Part shown: one piece after another, positions 1-10,806 of the stretch
Position numbering within the stretch: position 1 is the stretch's first letter
Layout of the letters: each line of letters starts with the position of its first letter
From: Strigamia acuminata
Taxonomy: Eukaryota; Arthropoda; Chilopoda; Geophilomorpha; Linotaeniidae
Direction of reading: 5' to 3'
Length of the DNA: 64,000 nt
NCBI GenBank assembly: GCA_949358305.1
Contig: OX442318.1
Coordinates: 11,516,517-11,580,516, forward strand
The notes under the pieces: model-generated
Seen by the model: the letters and a program-made list of their open reading frames with translations, nothing else
The model's database searches: none
Told to the model about the DNA's origin: nothing
Made by a program: the position numbers and the translations under genes

Positions 1-2200
1 ACCACAACGACGCAAAACTACAATCCCACCAAGCAAACAAACCCCGACAACTCCAACTCCAACTTCCACCTTTGTCTAATTTAAATCCAAATAAAAACTC
101 ATCTTCAAGAAAATTAAACTAACCTTTACTTTCCTCACATGCCGGGATCAATTAGAAGCGTTTCGTGCTCGCTGCCAGCGCCGCGTTTCCGATGACAGAT
201 GCGGTATTGGAATATCTGACAAAGTGCAGCAAGAAAAAGCGACGCACTCAGGAGAAAAAGTACCTGAAAAACAACGAACGAAATCAAATCAACAAGACCA
301 ACCCATCACAGCAACTTGCGATTAACTTTTCTCTCTCTTTCTCTCTCTCTCTTTTAAAGGGGAAATTGGTTTTACAAATTTCGAAATAAATTACGAGGGT
401 TGGAGTGGCTAATGTGCATCGAGAAGCTTCTTGTCGATTCATTCGAGACGCTCACATCCGGCCGAGACAAGAGGGTGACACGCTGTTGTCATGACAACAC
501 GTGTATGTCGCCACCGGCGCCTCCCCTGGGGCCAAAAATTTAATGAAAAGGCCTCAGGCCGCCCGCCAACACGAAAAGAATTGTCATGGAAATTGGCTCG
601 GTCTCCCACTCATTTGCTGCAAAACACCGTGCGCATTCCGGTGCGCATTTGCAAGCTGGTCATCACTCACGCTCCAATGTGCCGTTGGAATCGTGGTACA
701 ATGCCGTTTTGTGCTGTTAAATCTCGACAAAGCGCAAACTAACAACTTGTGCATTTGTTTTCGCAAAGTGTCGCGCGGCGTCGAGTTAAAAATCGAACGG
801 ATGTGGCCAGCTGCCACTGCGCGCTGATCACTCGCCTGCAACGCAAGACACTTGACGCAGCTCTCGCGTCGCTCGCACCGCAACTAACGCCGTTTTCAGT
901 TTAAGGTGGTCATGATTCCAAACTTTTTGCCAGGGGTTGTAATATAATGGAAACAGTAAAGTATTTTTCAAATAGTTAATGCATTTGTATATCGGCCCGC
1001 ATTCGTTGCAACGACGACATCTAAACGATATTCAATTTCTGTATATAGCGTTATCGATGGTCCCTTTGTCGCATATGTATTTATATTTATTATTAGACCA
1101 CGGATATGAATGCAAAATAAAATTAGTAATTACAATTCCTTTTTTTCTATTTTTCTATTTTTTATTTTTTTATTTCTTAAAACTTTTTCCAGACACTAAT
1201 TTAGTTACTTTGCCCTGGTGTCTGTTTTTGGCAAACTCCTCAGTTTTCCGAACGCAAACATACATACACGATACATTTTATTTCTGATTTTCGGAAAATA
1301 TGCATTTATAGCCAATTTGGGATTTTTATTGAATAAAAATAATTCCTACGCATTTATGCACTGAAATTTTTGGTAATCAATAGCGATGTGGGATATCGTG
1401 TTTTCCGCTACTTTTTCTGTGTAGTTTCCAGCATCTGAACATTTTGATTGATTGATCACTTGATAAATTGAGCTCAACTTGCCACCATCATGACCCCAAA
1501 AGCAGAATGTCTGACTGAGCTGTGAGTTGATGGTAGAACATTGAGGTCACAACACCTAAAGCCATTCATAACCAACTGCAACCTTCATTATTTCTCATCA
1601 TCATTTTGTTTTGATACAAAAATTGACCTCTTTTTATACCTTTCTATCTAATTTGCTACACATTTTTTCCCCTCCAATTAGCTTCCACTTAGTGGTTTCC
1701 TTTTTTACGTCAAATCAAATAAATATTTAAAACTGACATCTTTTCACACTTTTATTCTGCTTGCACTTTCATGTTTAATGAAAATGTTTATTTGCATTTG
1801 TATTACCTCCAAATTAAATTTTGCTTTCTAGAAAAAAACAGCAATAAACCTCAACTACCCAAAAGCAGCCGAGCGGCTTCTTTTGAAAATCCAAGCTTGT
1901 GCGTGCATTAAACAGCAGTTCAGCCTATTAAACAATTAACGTGCGTGGGGCTAGAACCCCACGGAAAGATGGTAAAAATGTTCGGATCAAATTACCAGCT
2001 TTCTTCATCAGCCTTGGCAATTTCATTAAAGCTTAAGCGGATGTTTTGCACATCGCAAGCGGGATAATGTGCTCTAATAGCACTTGTCAGTGCATACTAC
2101 AGGACTTCCAAACCTTTTTGCTCACGACCCAAAATTTAAAGACACATTTTCCTGGCGACCCAAAATTTTGGAACGTATTTTTCTAGCGGCAGGAACGTGC
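1..2200. other. Intergenic or intronic DNA without recognisable gene
   Basis: I see no supported coding exon here. Bases 400-900 are distinctly more GC-rich than the surroundings, which could mark a promoter or first exon of a gene lying to the left. A perfect 16-nt palindrome, TGTTGTCATGACAACA, lies at 484-499. A CT-rich microsatellite lies at about 329-355. A short hairpin with CGTGGGG/CCCCACG arms lies near 1943-1962. The rest is AT-rich and featureless. Confidence 0.5.
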
Positions 2201-2214
2201 CCGCTTTGATTCGT

Positions 2215-2330
2215 GGTCCTAACTCCTATTGGTTGAGCCGTCTCACTGGTGTAGTGGCACAAAAAAGTAGCCCATAATACCAGAATTGTAATCTGACTAA
2301 GCAAAACAACCGATAAAAAACTAAACCTTT
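2215..2330. repeat. Dispersed repeat, copy 1 (partner at 21043-21175)
   Basis: This segment shares a long near-identical block with 21043-21175. Both have TTGGT(T/C)GAGCCGT, then CTGGTGTAGTGGCAC, then an AAAAAAGTAGC(C/T)CATAA core followed by ACCAGAAT. The second copy lies in a PCSK7 intron. No terminal inverted repeats or target duplication could be defined, so the class is unknown; a SINE or MITE fragment is possible. Confidence 0.6.
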
Positions 2331-2344
2331 GTTTACCTGCCAAA

Positions 2345-3671
2345 AGAAACCAACAAATATTTTTGTCTTGTCTAGGGACTCGATAAGTTTTTAATTTTCA
2401 TCATCGTTTGTGATCGTAAAAGATACTTCGGGGTTTGGCCGGTATTGCCCATATATGGTTCGAAAATATATTTTATAAGCGACTAATCCCTGGCGTAGTA
2501 GAGAAAAAATTTATAATGTATAATAAATAAAAATTAAATTTATTTGTATGAATTCATGACTGGTTTAAACAAGTCGAATTTATTTTTAATTTAATTTGAT
2601 TTATCAACCAGAAAACTTTTAAGCCTTCCTGCTCAATGTCAGCCTGTCCACAACTGGGAGAGCGAATATTTAATAAATTAAATTAAATTAAAATTAACGT
2701 TTCAAAAGTTTTTAGCAATAAATTTTTATACTTTTAAGGGATTTGTGAACAGTATGAGCAGGTTGCAGATGGCCATTTTCATCAGACTAATTAAATTTAC
2801 GAATATTCTTTTCATGCTTTTTATCCTCTTTGAGGAAATCAGAGCTCCAAGTAAATTCCATTTCATCCTTTTTCCCATTAGTGGTAATTTAGCTTTCACC
2901 TGTCACACTACTAATTCCAAATCAATGTTGCATTTATTTTTAGAAGTAATTCTGATAGGGTTATAGAATTACACCGGTCATGGCATCCCATATTGCTTTT
3001 CACTTAATGCAATCCAAAAGGTAATTGAACCATATGGATTTGAACAACAAAACTTGTTTAAATGGCCAAATATTAAATGCAAGTTAAACATGCGGCTTTC
3101 GATGTTAGTTCGCTTTCGGTAGCCATTATCCGAAGGATTTGTCCAGTGAAGCTATCTCAGATTTTTTCCAGGTACTTGTTATTGTGCTTTTATTTTTTTT
3201 TCTTCTGTTTTCCATTTTTCTTTAGAATTCTCTTGTTTCAAAACATGAGCATCGCAGTATAAATTACCTTGAGCGTGTTCTGCGACATTGGTTTTGCAGT
3301 ATCTATGGAAACTTGAGATGCAGCAAGGCACGGTGGAGTGGAAGTAAGACCGCTAAGAAATTGCCCCGAAGATGAGTCAGCTACCATCCTAAAATAAAAA
3401 ATTTAAAAGAAAAAAACAAAAATGTAATTTTTAGATATTCATACAAAGCAAACATCTCAAGAGAAAAGGGGAACAGCAGATGCTTCTAAGAATTCCATTC
3501 CACCGGCAAGAAAACAAAACATACAAATGTTGATAACTTGATTAGTCTCTTTAACCCTTAAGGTCTGCTCTTGCAGTTCTTAATTACAACTTATATTCTT
3601 CATAAATATTAAATCACACCTTGTTCTCCCAGTCTTGAGAAGTGGACATTCAATGACCTAATTTGGAGTTG
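2345..3671. other. Gene-free AT-rich stretch
   Basis: No coding exon is recognised. A short simple tail of AATAAATTAAATTAAATTAAA type near 2672-2700 follows a less AT-rich block and could be the 3' end of an old non-LTR retrotransposon, but no reverse-transcriptase peptide is readable. A T-rich run lies at about 3190-3230. Confidence 0.4.
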
Positions 3672-4256
3672 AAGCCTAGTACTCATACGCTTTCAGAGTC
3701 TAAATATTTTTACAGTCTTAATTTTTCAACAGCACCATTTCAAGCGAAATGTTTTATCCTGTTATTATTCAGAGTCTGATAAATTTGTGGTACTCATGAA
3801 ATTGTCACCAGAAAGTTTCCGTACTCTTAAACTGTGTGATTCATTGTTGCTTGTTTTGCAAATGGCTGGCAATGGCAATGAAGCTTTGTCCGACTTTTCT
3901 GACTTAAATAATTTTAAAATCAGTTTTGGTCTTTTTGCAATTAAAAAAGCATTTATTTTGTCTAAAGTGCAGGCAAAAATATAATTCTACTAACCTTCAA
4001 CAAACAACGTGTTCAATTGTAGTAGTTGGGTGTCTTTGTTTGCAACCGGCTGTGACTAGTTGCAAATTTTAGATAAAAAACAAGGGAATTCTGGGTAGAC
4101 AAAATTTATTCAGATTCTGAAACAATTCGTTTCCACTTGCAAAGGTGATTCAGAGTCTAAACAATATTTTTATGAGTACCACCCTTGGCAGGAAACTTCA
4201 GACTTTGATTCCTGTTACCATTCCAAGGACGGAATGGTGTTATGAGTACTAGGCTT
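3672..4256. mobile_element. Small inverted-repeat element (MITE-like)
   Basis: The segment begins AAGCCTAGTACTCATA and ends with its exact reverse complement, TATGAGTACTAGGCTT, giving 16-bp perfect terminal inverted repeats. Sub-terminal motifs (TCAGAGTCTAAA and TACTCAT variants) recur internally in both orientations. There is no transposase ORF. Flanks share at most TGA, so the target duplication, and hence the superfamily, is unresolved. Confidence 0.6.
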
Positions 4257-4439
4257 GAGGGACAACATGTTGGCCCCTAACTGTATTTACAGCAATTAAA
4301 TATCAAACTGGTCAAAACACATATATCATTTTCAACAAAATGAACTGAAATAATACTAAATAAATATCTCACAGCCGATGTGCCACATTACAAAGATTAT
4401 ACAGTCAAAGTGTGGACTCTTCTTTTTTTCTTGGAATTG

Positions 4440-4705
4440 ACTGAAAAGATATATCAATTCTAATAAAGCGGTCGAATAGAAAGTCGATGGTGAGCTATAT
4501 CAAGTTGTGACCTTAAATTTTTCTCGAAGGTCATCTTCAAGGTCATCCATTTTGTACTTTTTAAACGGTTCAAGATACGGCAAAATTTCCAATTACAAAG
4601 TTGTAGAACACCATCGAATCGTTACTAATTATTCAAAGTCAATTTTTTTTAAAATGAAAACAAATCAGAAAATTGGAATTTTTATTCTTCTGACAAAAAA
4701 CTAAT
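4440..4705. repeat. Dispersed repeat of the ACAGGGTGT/AAGGTCA family, fragment
   Basis: This stretch shares with 7545-7880 the series GACCTT...AAGG(T/C)CATCTTCAAGG, then AAAATTTCCAATTACAAAG with TTGTAGA(A/G)CACCATC, then ACAAATCAGAAAA. The same AAGGTCA units recur at 8954-9215. In other copies the family begins TACAGGGTG(T)..., a 5' end often seen in arthropod non-autonomous repeats. No coding capacity. Confidence 0.55.
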
Positions 4706-5497
4706 CTAGGCATTAAAAACAGAAGATTTCACCTATGGGTACCACTAGGCAGCAGACCTTGACACACTTACTCCAATCCTTTATCTTGTTTGCACCTTTG
4801 CAAGAAAATTGACTGTTATCAATCATTCACGAATGACTTGTTTCTGATTGGATGGGAACTGGTAATGACAATAACTCTTTCACATCCTTTGAGTAACACT
4901 CCTTACCACTTTCTCTAACAAAATATGAACCTTACCTCCACATCTTCTAACTGTATAAAAATAATATTAAAGAGCTCCACTTTTATGAAGGAAACAATAA
5001 AGATGCCATAAATTAGGCTCAGATTTATAATGGTCATGTTTACTTGTCACTTGAAAATTATACATGAGAGACTTGCTGAAATGACATTGAATTTAAAGCG
5101 GAGTTTACACAAAGCAAATTCCTTCCTTTTTTATACAAAGTGTGTAAACAATTCAATCAAAAATGCATGCATTGACTGAATAAATCATATCAGCTTTCAA
5201 GAAAAGAACTTTTTTTTAGACAAATTGTTCCACTGCAAAAACTCGAGGGACTGTGACACTCGGTGCACTTGAAATCATTTTGAAGTGCTGTAAGTGCTCT
5301 TGATGTCTTGTTGTTGTCCTGAATGGTTTAAAAACAACCTGAAGCTGCACACTAATCATGGCATAACCTCCAGTCAAAAGCACCATTAGTTTCTAGTGTC
5401 ATTTCTCACATCCAAGATGAAATATGTATCGAGTGTCTTAGTGATATAGACTTACAGCGTTGGTTACAGCGACTGCTTTACTTTTATATTACGATCC
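4706..5497. other. Gene-free stretch
   Basis: AT-rich sequence with no supported exon, RNA gene or terminal inverted repeat on either strand. Confidence 0.4.
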
Positions 5498-5597
5498 ATG
5501 ATCTCATAAAACTTTTGTCCATACAAGTAAGGTCGGAATTTTTGTATTGCAAAGATGATGGCAAGACATTCACTTTGGCGCATGTCATCTAGCGCGA
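5498..5597. repeat. Dispersed repeat, copy 1 (partner at 18193-18293)
   Basis: About 100 bp is near-identical to 18193-18293. The shared core includes AACTTTTGTCCATACAAGTA, then TTTGTATTGCAAA/TTCTGTATTGCAAA, GACATTC(A/T)CTTT and finally ATCTAGCGC. Both copies sit directly beside inverted-repeat elements, so this may be part of a larger transposon. The class is unresolved. Confidence 0.55.
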
Positions 5598-5621
5598 CAA
5601 TATCTACCGCGGGTAGAATTA

Positions 5622-6005
5622 CACTTTACGGGCGACTCGAATTTTCATTGTTGTTGTTGCTGTTGGTGCTGACTTAATGACTGGTATTTCGCCAGCACTC
5701 CGCACCTAAAATCAAAATAAGAAGGATGGAAAACATAACATGGTCTACCGTCACTCATCGTGACCTCGTGTTGAAGACGGCAACAGAAGCAGACGCCAAG
5801 GAATTTTGTTTCATGCTTGGTTTGTTGAATATCAATTCATCAAGGTGTCCTTTTCTTTTTTTTGGGGGGTTGGGTAGCCCTAACCTAACCTAACCTAACC
5901 TAACCTAACCTGACCTGACCTGACCTAACCTGAAATAACCTGATCTAACCTAACCAGCGAGAAATTCCAGATAATGTGGGTCGGGTTGAGTCGCCCGTAA
6001 AGTGT
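5622..6005. mobile_element. Inverted-repeat segment enclosing telomere-like repeats
   Basis: ACACTTTACGGGCGACTC at the left is repeated in inverted orientation at 5988-6005. A second inverted pair, TACCGCGACATCAA near 6017 and TTGATGTCGCGGTA near 6344, lies just outside on the right. The enclosed DNA holds the CCTAA tract described separately. The geometry suggests one or two overlapping foldback transposons, but no target duplication is clear. Confidence 0.45.
5879..5955. repeat. Interstitial (CCTAA)n telomere-type tract
   Basis: Six or more CCTAA units are followed by CCTGA/CCTAA variants and then degenerate units. CCTAA/TTAGG is the ancestral arthropod telomere repeat. The tract is short and internal, so it is not a chromosome end. 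It may have been captured with the flanking inverted repeats or inserted during break repair. Confidence 0.75.
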
Positions 6006-6245
6006 ACTTCAGCCCTACCGCGACATCAACATACCAGGACTTCGGAAACTGCGACTACGTTTATTTTGGGTTTTTACTTTTCTTTTTCTTTCCCGTCTTT
6101 GCCCCCTTGATGGAAAATAAGCAAGGCTAAAGGTCTTTGGCCTAAAATCCTTCCTCTACTTCACTAACAGAAGTAGATGCTTCATTGTCTGGTTACCCGG
6201 CCAACTGTCACTAGGGGAAAAAGATGGAAGCTGCACGATGTCTTA

Positions 6246-6273
6246 TACATTGTATTGTTGTCAATACAATGTA
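6246..6273. other. Perfect 12-bp-stem hairpin
   Basis: TACATTGTATTG, a TTGT loop and CAATACAATGTA form a perfect stem. It lies next to the foldback region at 5622-6358 and is probably part of a transposon rather than a functional RNA. Confidence 0.5.
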
Positions 6274-6939
6274 CTTTTTCAATGCACTTAAACCTGCATA
6301 ATTCCTTCTAGTGTCAATACGCCACACCTTGTCGCGGTATATTGATGTCGCGGTAAATAGTGTCGCCGAATAGTTTTGTTCGGCTTGGCTTAGCAGACGG
6401 ATGTTTTGTCGTCAAAATTATTCTTTTTCGCAATTCAACCTACAATTCAGTTTAATTTCCTCGTCAAATTCATAATCATACGACTCATCTCAACAGGACA
6501 TCACTATCACCATAAGAAAGCAATATTATAAAAAAGCTTCCTACTTTATTCCAGCTGCACCTGAAATGCAGCAGGTGGTTCCATGAGTTTAAAATAATAT
6601 CAACAGAACCATTTTTCAATTTTAATGGATATTACATATCTAATATCAATTTTTCAATTTAGTAATTTCTTTTTTCCCATTAAGCAATGCAAAAAGCAGA
6701 TCAAATTGAAGCTTAAAGCCCAGCGTTTCATTTCACGCTGAATTTAAGAATAAAATTTGCAAATGCAATTTTTTCAAATGATACACATATATTTTTTTTA
6801 AATAATTTTTTTTTTAATCATGTATAGCATAAGAAAACGGTGTGTGCATTCGTAACGAAGCGCAATTTATTGGCGCCAGTCCAGCCACCCTCATTAATTC
6901 GCCGCTTGATTTTCATTAAGCGAACACTAAATCCATCAT

Positions 6940-7077
6940 CGAGCAACCGTGGATAATTTGAAAGACGGACAACCTGGTGTACGTTGGATCAACGAGATCA
7001 ACCAAAAGGTCACCCAGGAATATCATCTGCTCAATGCAGAGCTCATTGCAAGGAATTACCAAATTGATAAAACCTAA
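6940..7077 (+). CDS. Possible terminal coding exon of an unrecognised protein
   Basis: In one plus frame, after an AG at about 6942, the sequence reads as a polar, helix-prone peptide. It contains the stretches VDNLKDGQPGVRWINEINQ and VTQEYHLLNAELIARNYQID, and a TAA stop follows at 7075-7077. Composition (balanced, no low complexity, WINE and LLNAELI motifs) looks more like real protein than random AT-rich frames, and it would suit a coiled-coil C-terminus. I could not assign a family and found no matching upstream exons. It could equally be a transposon-derived fragment, since a foldback element begins 190 bp downstream. Confidence 0.25.
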   Translation, partial: RATVDNLKDGQPGVRWINEINQKVTQEYHLLNAELIARNYQIDKT

Positions 7078-7266
7078 TCCTTGCACTATTTCAATTACAA
7101 CTTCAGCTTACGCACACTTTGCTCGACCTTTTAAACCAAACTTTATTCATTTCCCATTATCAACTCCTAACAAACTACCACTCAAAAGTAATAGAACAAA
7201 TGCTTGTTTGGCTACAACTTTTCTTCTATTTGTCTTAGGGATTTTCACCTAACATGGATTCACGGC

Positions 7267-8086
7267 ACCAACTTTTTCCGGCCGACCGGTTAATTGATCT
7301 GCATGCGGCATCGTGCTGTTTCTAACTCACTTTCATAATATAACTTTATAACATGGACAGAAAGTGAAAAATAATTTAATGTTGCCACTACGTGTAAGCA
7401 TACGCTTCTTACCCACAATCCCTCAGTTCGCAGTCTATTGTAACCCACCTAAATACACTAGACTGCAAACTGAGGGATTGTGGGTAAAAAGCGTATGCTT
7501 ACAGGTAGTGGCAAAACTAAATTCACTTCTTGTCGATGTTATACAGGGTGGAAGAAAATTCTGTTCCCCTCAAATATTTCCTGAGCAATTGCATCTAGGA
7601 CAACTTTGATGAAGCGATTGTATAGGAAGTTGGGTGTCATTAAATTTGACCTTGAAGGCCATTTTCAAGGTTATTCACTTGCTAACTTCTAAACCAATCA
7701 GGTTAGAGCAAAATTTCCAATTACAAAGTTGTAGAGCACCATCAAATTAGGACTATCCAATTTATCTTAGTCATCTTAAGTTAAATGTTTTCTTTTTAAA
7801 AAGGAGACAAATCAGAAAAAAAATCAGCAAAGTGAAATTTTTCATTCTTGTGATTAAAATAATTGAGGCATTAATAAAAGGCAGTGGTTTTTCTTGCTTA
7901 CTGCGTAATAATGCACATTTGAATACGTTTATTTAAGTAATTCAGTATTTTTGTAGTAGAAATTTAAGTTATGGCTGGCTTTATTTTAGCCGGTTTGCCT
8001 CCTTTCTTTTCTTCTTATGAAAGTGAGTTAGAAACAGCACGATGCCGTAAGCAGATCAATCAACCAGTCGACCGGAAAAAGTTGGT
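7267..8086. mobile_element. Foldback element with 70-bp terminal inverted repeats
   Basis: 7267-7336 (beginning ACCAACTTTTTCCGG) is inverted at 8017-8086 with only a few mismatches. The interior has no transposase ORF. It contains a smaller perfect-looking hairpin element (7382-7514) and a fragment of the ACAGGGTG repeat family (7543-7880), so at least two later elements seem to have landed inside it. No unambiguous target duplication is seen. Confidence 0.75.
7382..7514. repeat. Nested hairpin element with 56-nt arms
   Basis: The left arm 7382-7437 (TTGCCACTACGTGTAAGCAT...) pairs with the right arm 7459-7514 over almost its full length around a 21-nt loop. A transcript across it would form a long, nearly perfect stem of microRNA-precursor or siRNA-hairpin type. 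It lies inside the larger foldback element, so a nested MITE is the simplest reading. Confidence 0.75.
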
Positions 8087-8953
8087 ACTGTCTTTGCGTT
8101 AGTCCTGATTGCTAATTGATGGATTTATGAACACACCTAAGGAACCGAAGTTGCAAAAGTGAAAGCGCATGAATCAAAAAAAGGAAAGGAAAGAAGGATC
8201 TCATCCCAAAAATACCATTTGATGTCCAAACTGATAACAGTAATGTCTTCATACATTCAAAGCTGGAATGGTTGGATCATTCTGGCTAAACCTCATAAAA
8301 ACTAGGAAGTTTGCTCACGACAAACAGTCTTCATAAATCCAACTCGCAGCACGAGCAGGTGTATATTGAAAATTGGATGCTGTTGAAAATAGAAGGGTTA
8401 TTTCCAAAGTCCTTTCGCATTCTGCGGTTACGACCCTATCAACACGGTTGATAGAGGCATTTATTTCGCATTATAAACTTCGTCAAGTATCAATATCAAT
8501 AGAATGAAGGCTGCATCTGCTTCGAAGGAAATTGACAATTTCCTCGCTCATTCTCCGAACCACCCAAGTTGGCGCAATATACACTGCTAGGAAATAGTTA
8601 GAAAATAAAAATGTTTAATTTAACACTCGTATTACTTGCGCCGTGCCAGAAGAAAAAAAATCTTTTTTTCCAAATTTTTCTCAATAAATTATGGTTAGAA
8701 ACTCCTAATTAGAGATTGTACCGAACACCGAATATTTACCGTGCCGACAGCGTGGTCTTATTTAAATGCAACTTGTTTTTATTTTTTAAGTAGTTGTACA
8801 TTTAGATTTTTAAAACTTTTAAATGTACATTTTATTCATTTCTCATGTAGTTTTAGTGAAAAAAAAAATTTATTTGTCCAAATTCACTGACACACATATT
8901 CACATGTTCTCAAAAGTTTTTAAAAGGGCTCTGCTTCTCATATTTCAGAGGTC
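8087..8953. other. Gene-free stretch
   Basis: AT-rich sequence with no supported exon or repeat boundary. Confidence 0.4.
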
Positions 8954-9215
8954 TTATACAGGGTGTCCCAAATGACCGAAGCCAGTCAAATAACAAAGAC
9001 CATTTGAGTGAGATGAATGAAACGAATGTAGTACTAGTAAACTAAGTGAGGGCATTTCAAAAATGTGAAAAATTTGACCCCTGACCTTTTCTTCAAGGTC
9101 ATTTCAAAAATGTGAAAAATTTGGCCCCTGACCTTTACTTCAAGGTCAGTCCAAACTCTAACTTCTAAACTAAGACTGGTAGAGCAAAATTCTCAATCCT
9201 CACCTCTCGCGCTGG
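8954..9215. repeat. ACAGGGTGTCCC-type dispersed repeat
   Basis: Begins TACAGGGTGTCCCAAATGA and includes two tandem GACC(C/T)...CTTCAAGGTCA units of about 50 bp, followed by AACTTCTAAACTAAGACTGG and AGAGCAAAATT. Fragments of the same family lie at 4440, 7543 and, in part, 22690 and 58633. It is a non-autonomous dispersed repeat with no coding capacity. Confidence 0.55.
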
Positions 9216-9218
9216 CCC

Positions 9219-9406
9219 TGGTCGAGCCTCGTTATAACAAATCGTAAGGAACCTGAGAAATCGGTTCGTTTTAACAAAAGTTCGTTATATCAAAATTTTT
9301 TAACATGGGGTTCTTTGGCCAACCAACCAACTAAGTCATTTTTAAGTATTCGTTATAAACAAAAATATTGTTATATCGCGGTTCGTTGTAACGAGGTTCG
9401 ACTGTA
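9219..9406. mobile_element. pogo/Tc1-like MITE, degenerate
   Basis: Has the family inverted ends GTCGAGCCTCGTTATAAC and GTAACGAGGTTCGACTGTA, with internal TCGTTATA and ATATCGCGG motifs. Related copies lie at 18912-19442 and 26307-26497. The left end has lost its terminal TACA. There is no ORF. TA-flanked relatives support Tc1/mariner/pogo ancestry. Confidence 0.65.
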
Positions 9407-9714
9407 GATATAAACCCTGAAGACAAAAATGGACTATTAGAGATCATCTTGCCAATCAAAGCCAGATGGATCTCGTCCATAATTGAGCTCAACTTATGTT
9501 GTATTGCCTCGATAAAAATTGATTGTAATTTGATTCATTGAAACTCAACTTCCCGATCAATGGACACGCAGAGCAATAAAGGTTGACATCCCTGACATTT
9601 GTAAGTTGCTATTGGCACGTCAAACACGTGTTTAAATATGGCCGGTAACGTCTATAACAGGTGAAAATACTTCGTCATATATTTTCCTCAGCATCGTGCG
9701 ATCTCCCTTTAGAT

Positions 9715-9888
9715 CAGGGGTCGGCAACTTTTTGAGACGGAAGAGCCAACCTTTTGAAACGGAAGAGCCAAAAGTTACAATTTACAAAATCTCCCAGTTT
9801 TTAAAGAGCCACTTACATTTTTGTTTCAATATTATGGTATTATATTACGGTATCGAAAGAGCCGCATGCGGCTCGAGCCGCAGGTTTG
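9715..9888. mobile_element. hAT-type MITE with 8-bp target duplication
   Basis: Starts CAGGGGTCGGCAACTTTTTG and ends ...GCCGCAGGTTTG, flanked on both sides by CTTTAGAT (9707-9714 and 9889-9896). An 8-bp duplication and a CAGGGGTCGGCAA terminus are hAT hallmarks. The right terminus lacks the expected TTGCCGACCCCTG, so it has been eroded or deleted. Relatives lie at 52785 and 60025. Confidence 0.8.
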
Positions 9889-10437
9889 CTTTAGATGTTT
9901 CACTTCAGCTTTAGATAGTGTCTGGTAAGCCAGAAGCCATTCCAGCTATTGACCTTAATTCAGACTTGGTGATGACCTTCAGCCTTAATCCATAAAATTA
10001 TACCATTGTTGATCATCGATTTTTTTTATCTTTACAATTTCAATCCAGAGAAATTTGAAACCAAACCATTCAAAATACAATTACCAAGCATTGCAGACAT
10101 TATAGAAACCTCATCCAAATAGATTAAAGAAGAAACACCAGTAAATTGTTCCTGTGGGAAACCACACAGCATTAACAGCAAAGATTGGTACTTGAGCCTT
10201 CCTTCTATGTAGCTCTCCCAATCTACTTAACCCAGCAAAATAAGCAAATTTACATAACTAAAATGCATCTAGTGAAAACTCACAATATTCACTTTCTGAA
10301 CATAAAAACAATTTGAGAATTCTTCACTAGTACAGCACATACAGCACATACAGCACATACACTACAGTAAGAGACATATCTAAAATATTCACTAGTAAAT
10401 TACAAAAGTCATTTTGTTTTGTTTATTTTATCTTAAA

Positions 10438-10806
10438 TTAAACCAGTCTAAATTAATAGTCTAAATTAAACCAGTCTAAATTAATAGTCTAAATTAAACC
10501 AGTCTAAATTAATAGTCTAAATTAAACCAGTCTAAATTAATAGTCTAAATTAAACCAGTCTAAATTAATAGTCTAAATTAAACCAGTCTAAATTAATAGT
10601 CTAAATTAAACCAGTCTAAATTAATAGTCTAAATTAAACCAGTCTAAATTAATAGTCTAAATTAAACCAGTCTAAATTAATAGTCTAAATTAAACCAGTC
10701 TAAATTAATAGTCTAAATTAAACCAGTCTAAATTAATAGTCTAAATTAAACCAGTCTAAATTAATAGTCTAAATTAAACCAGTCTAAATTAAACCAGTCT
10801 AAATGC
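10438..10806. repeat. 28-bp minisatellite, about 13 copies
   Basis: Tandem units of AAACCAGTCTAAATTAATAG plus TCTAAATT, almost without divergence. The array ends in a shortened unit. Near-perfect homogeneity suggests recent expansion. There are no unique spacers, so it is not a CRISPR-like array. Confidence 0.95.
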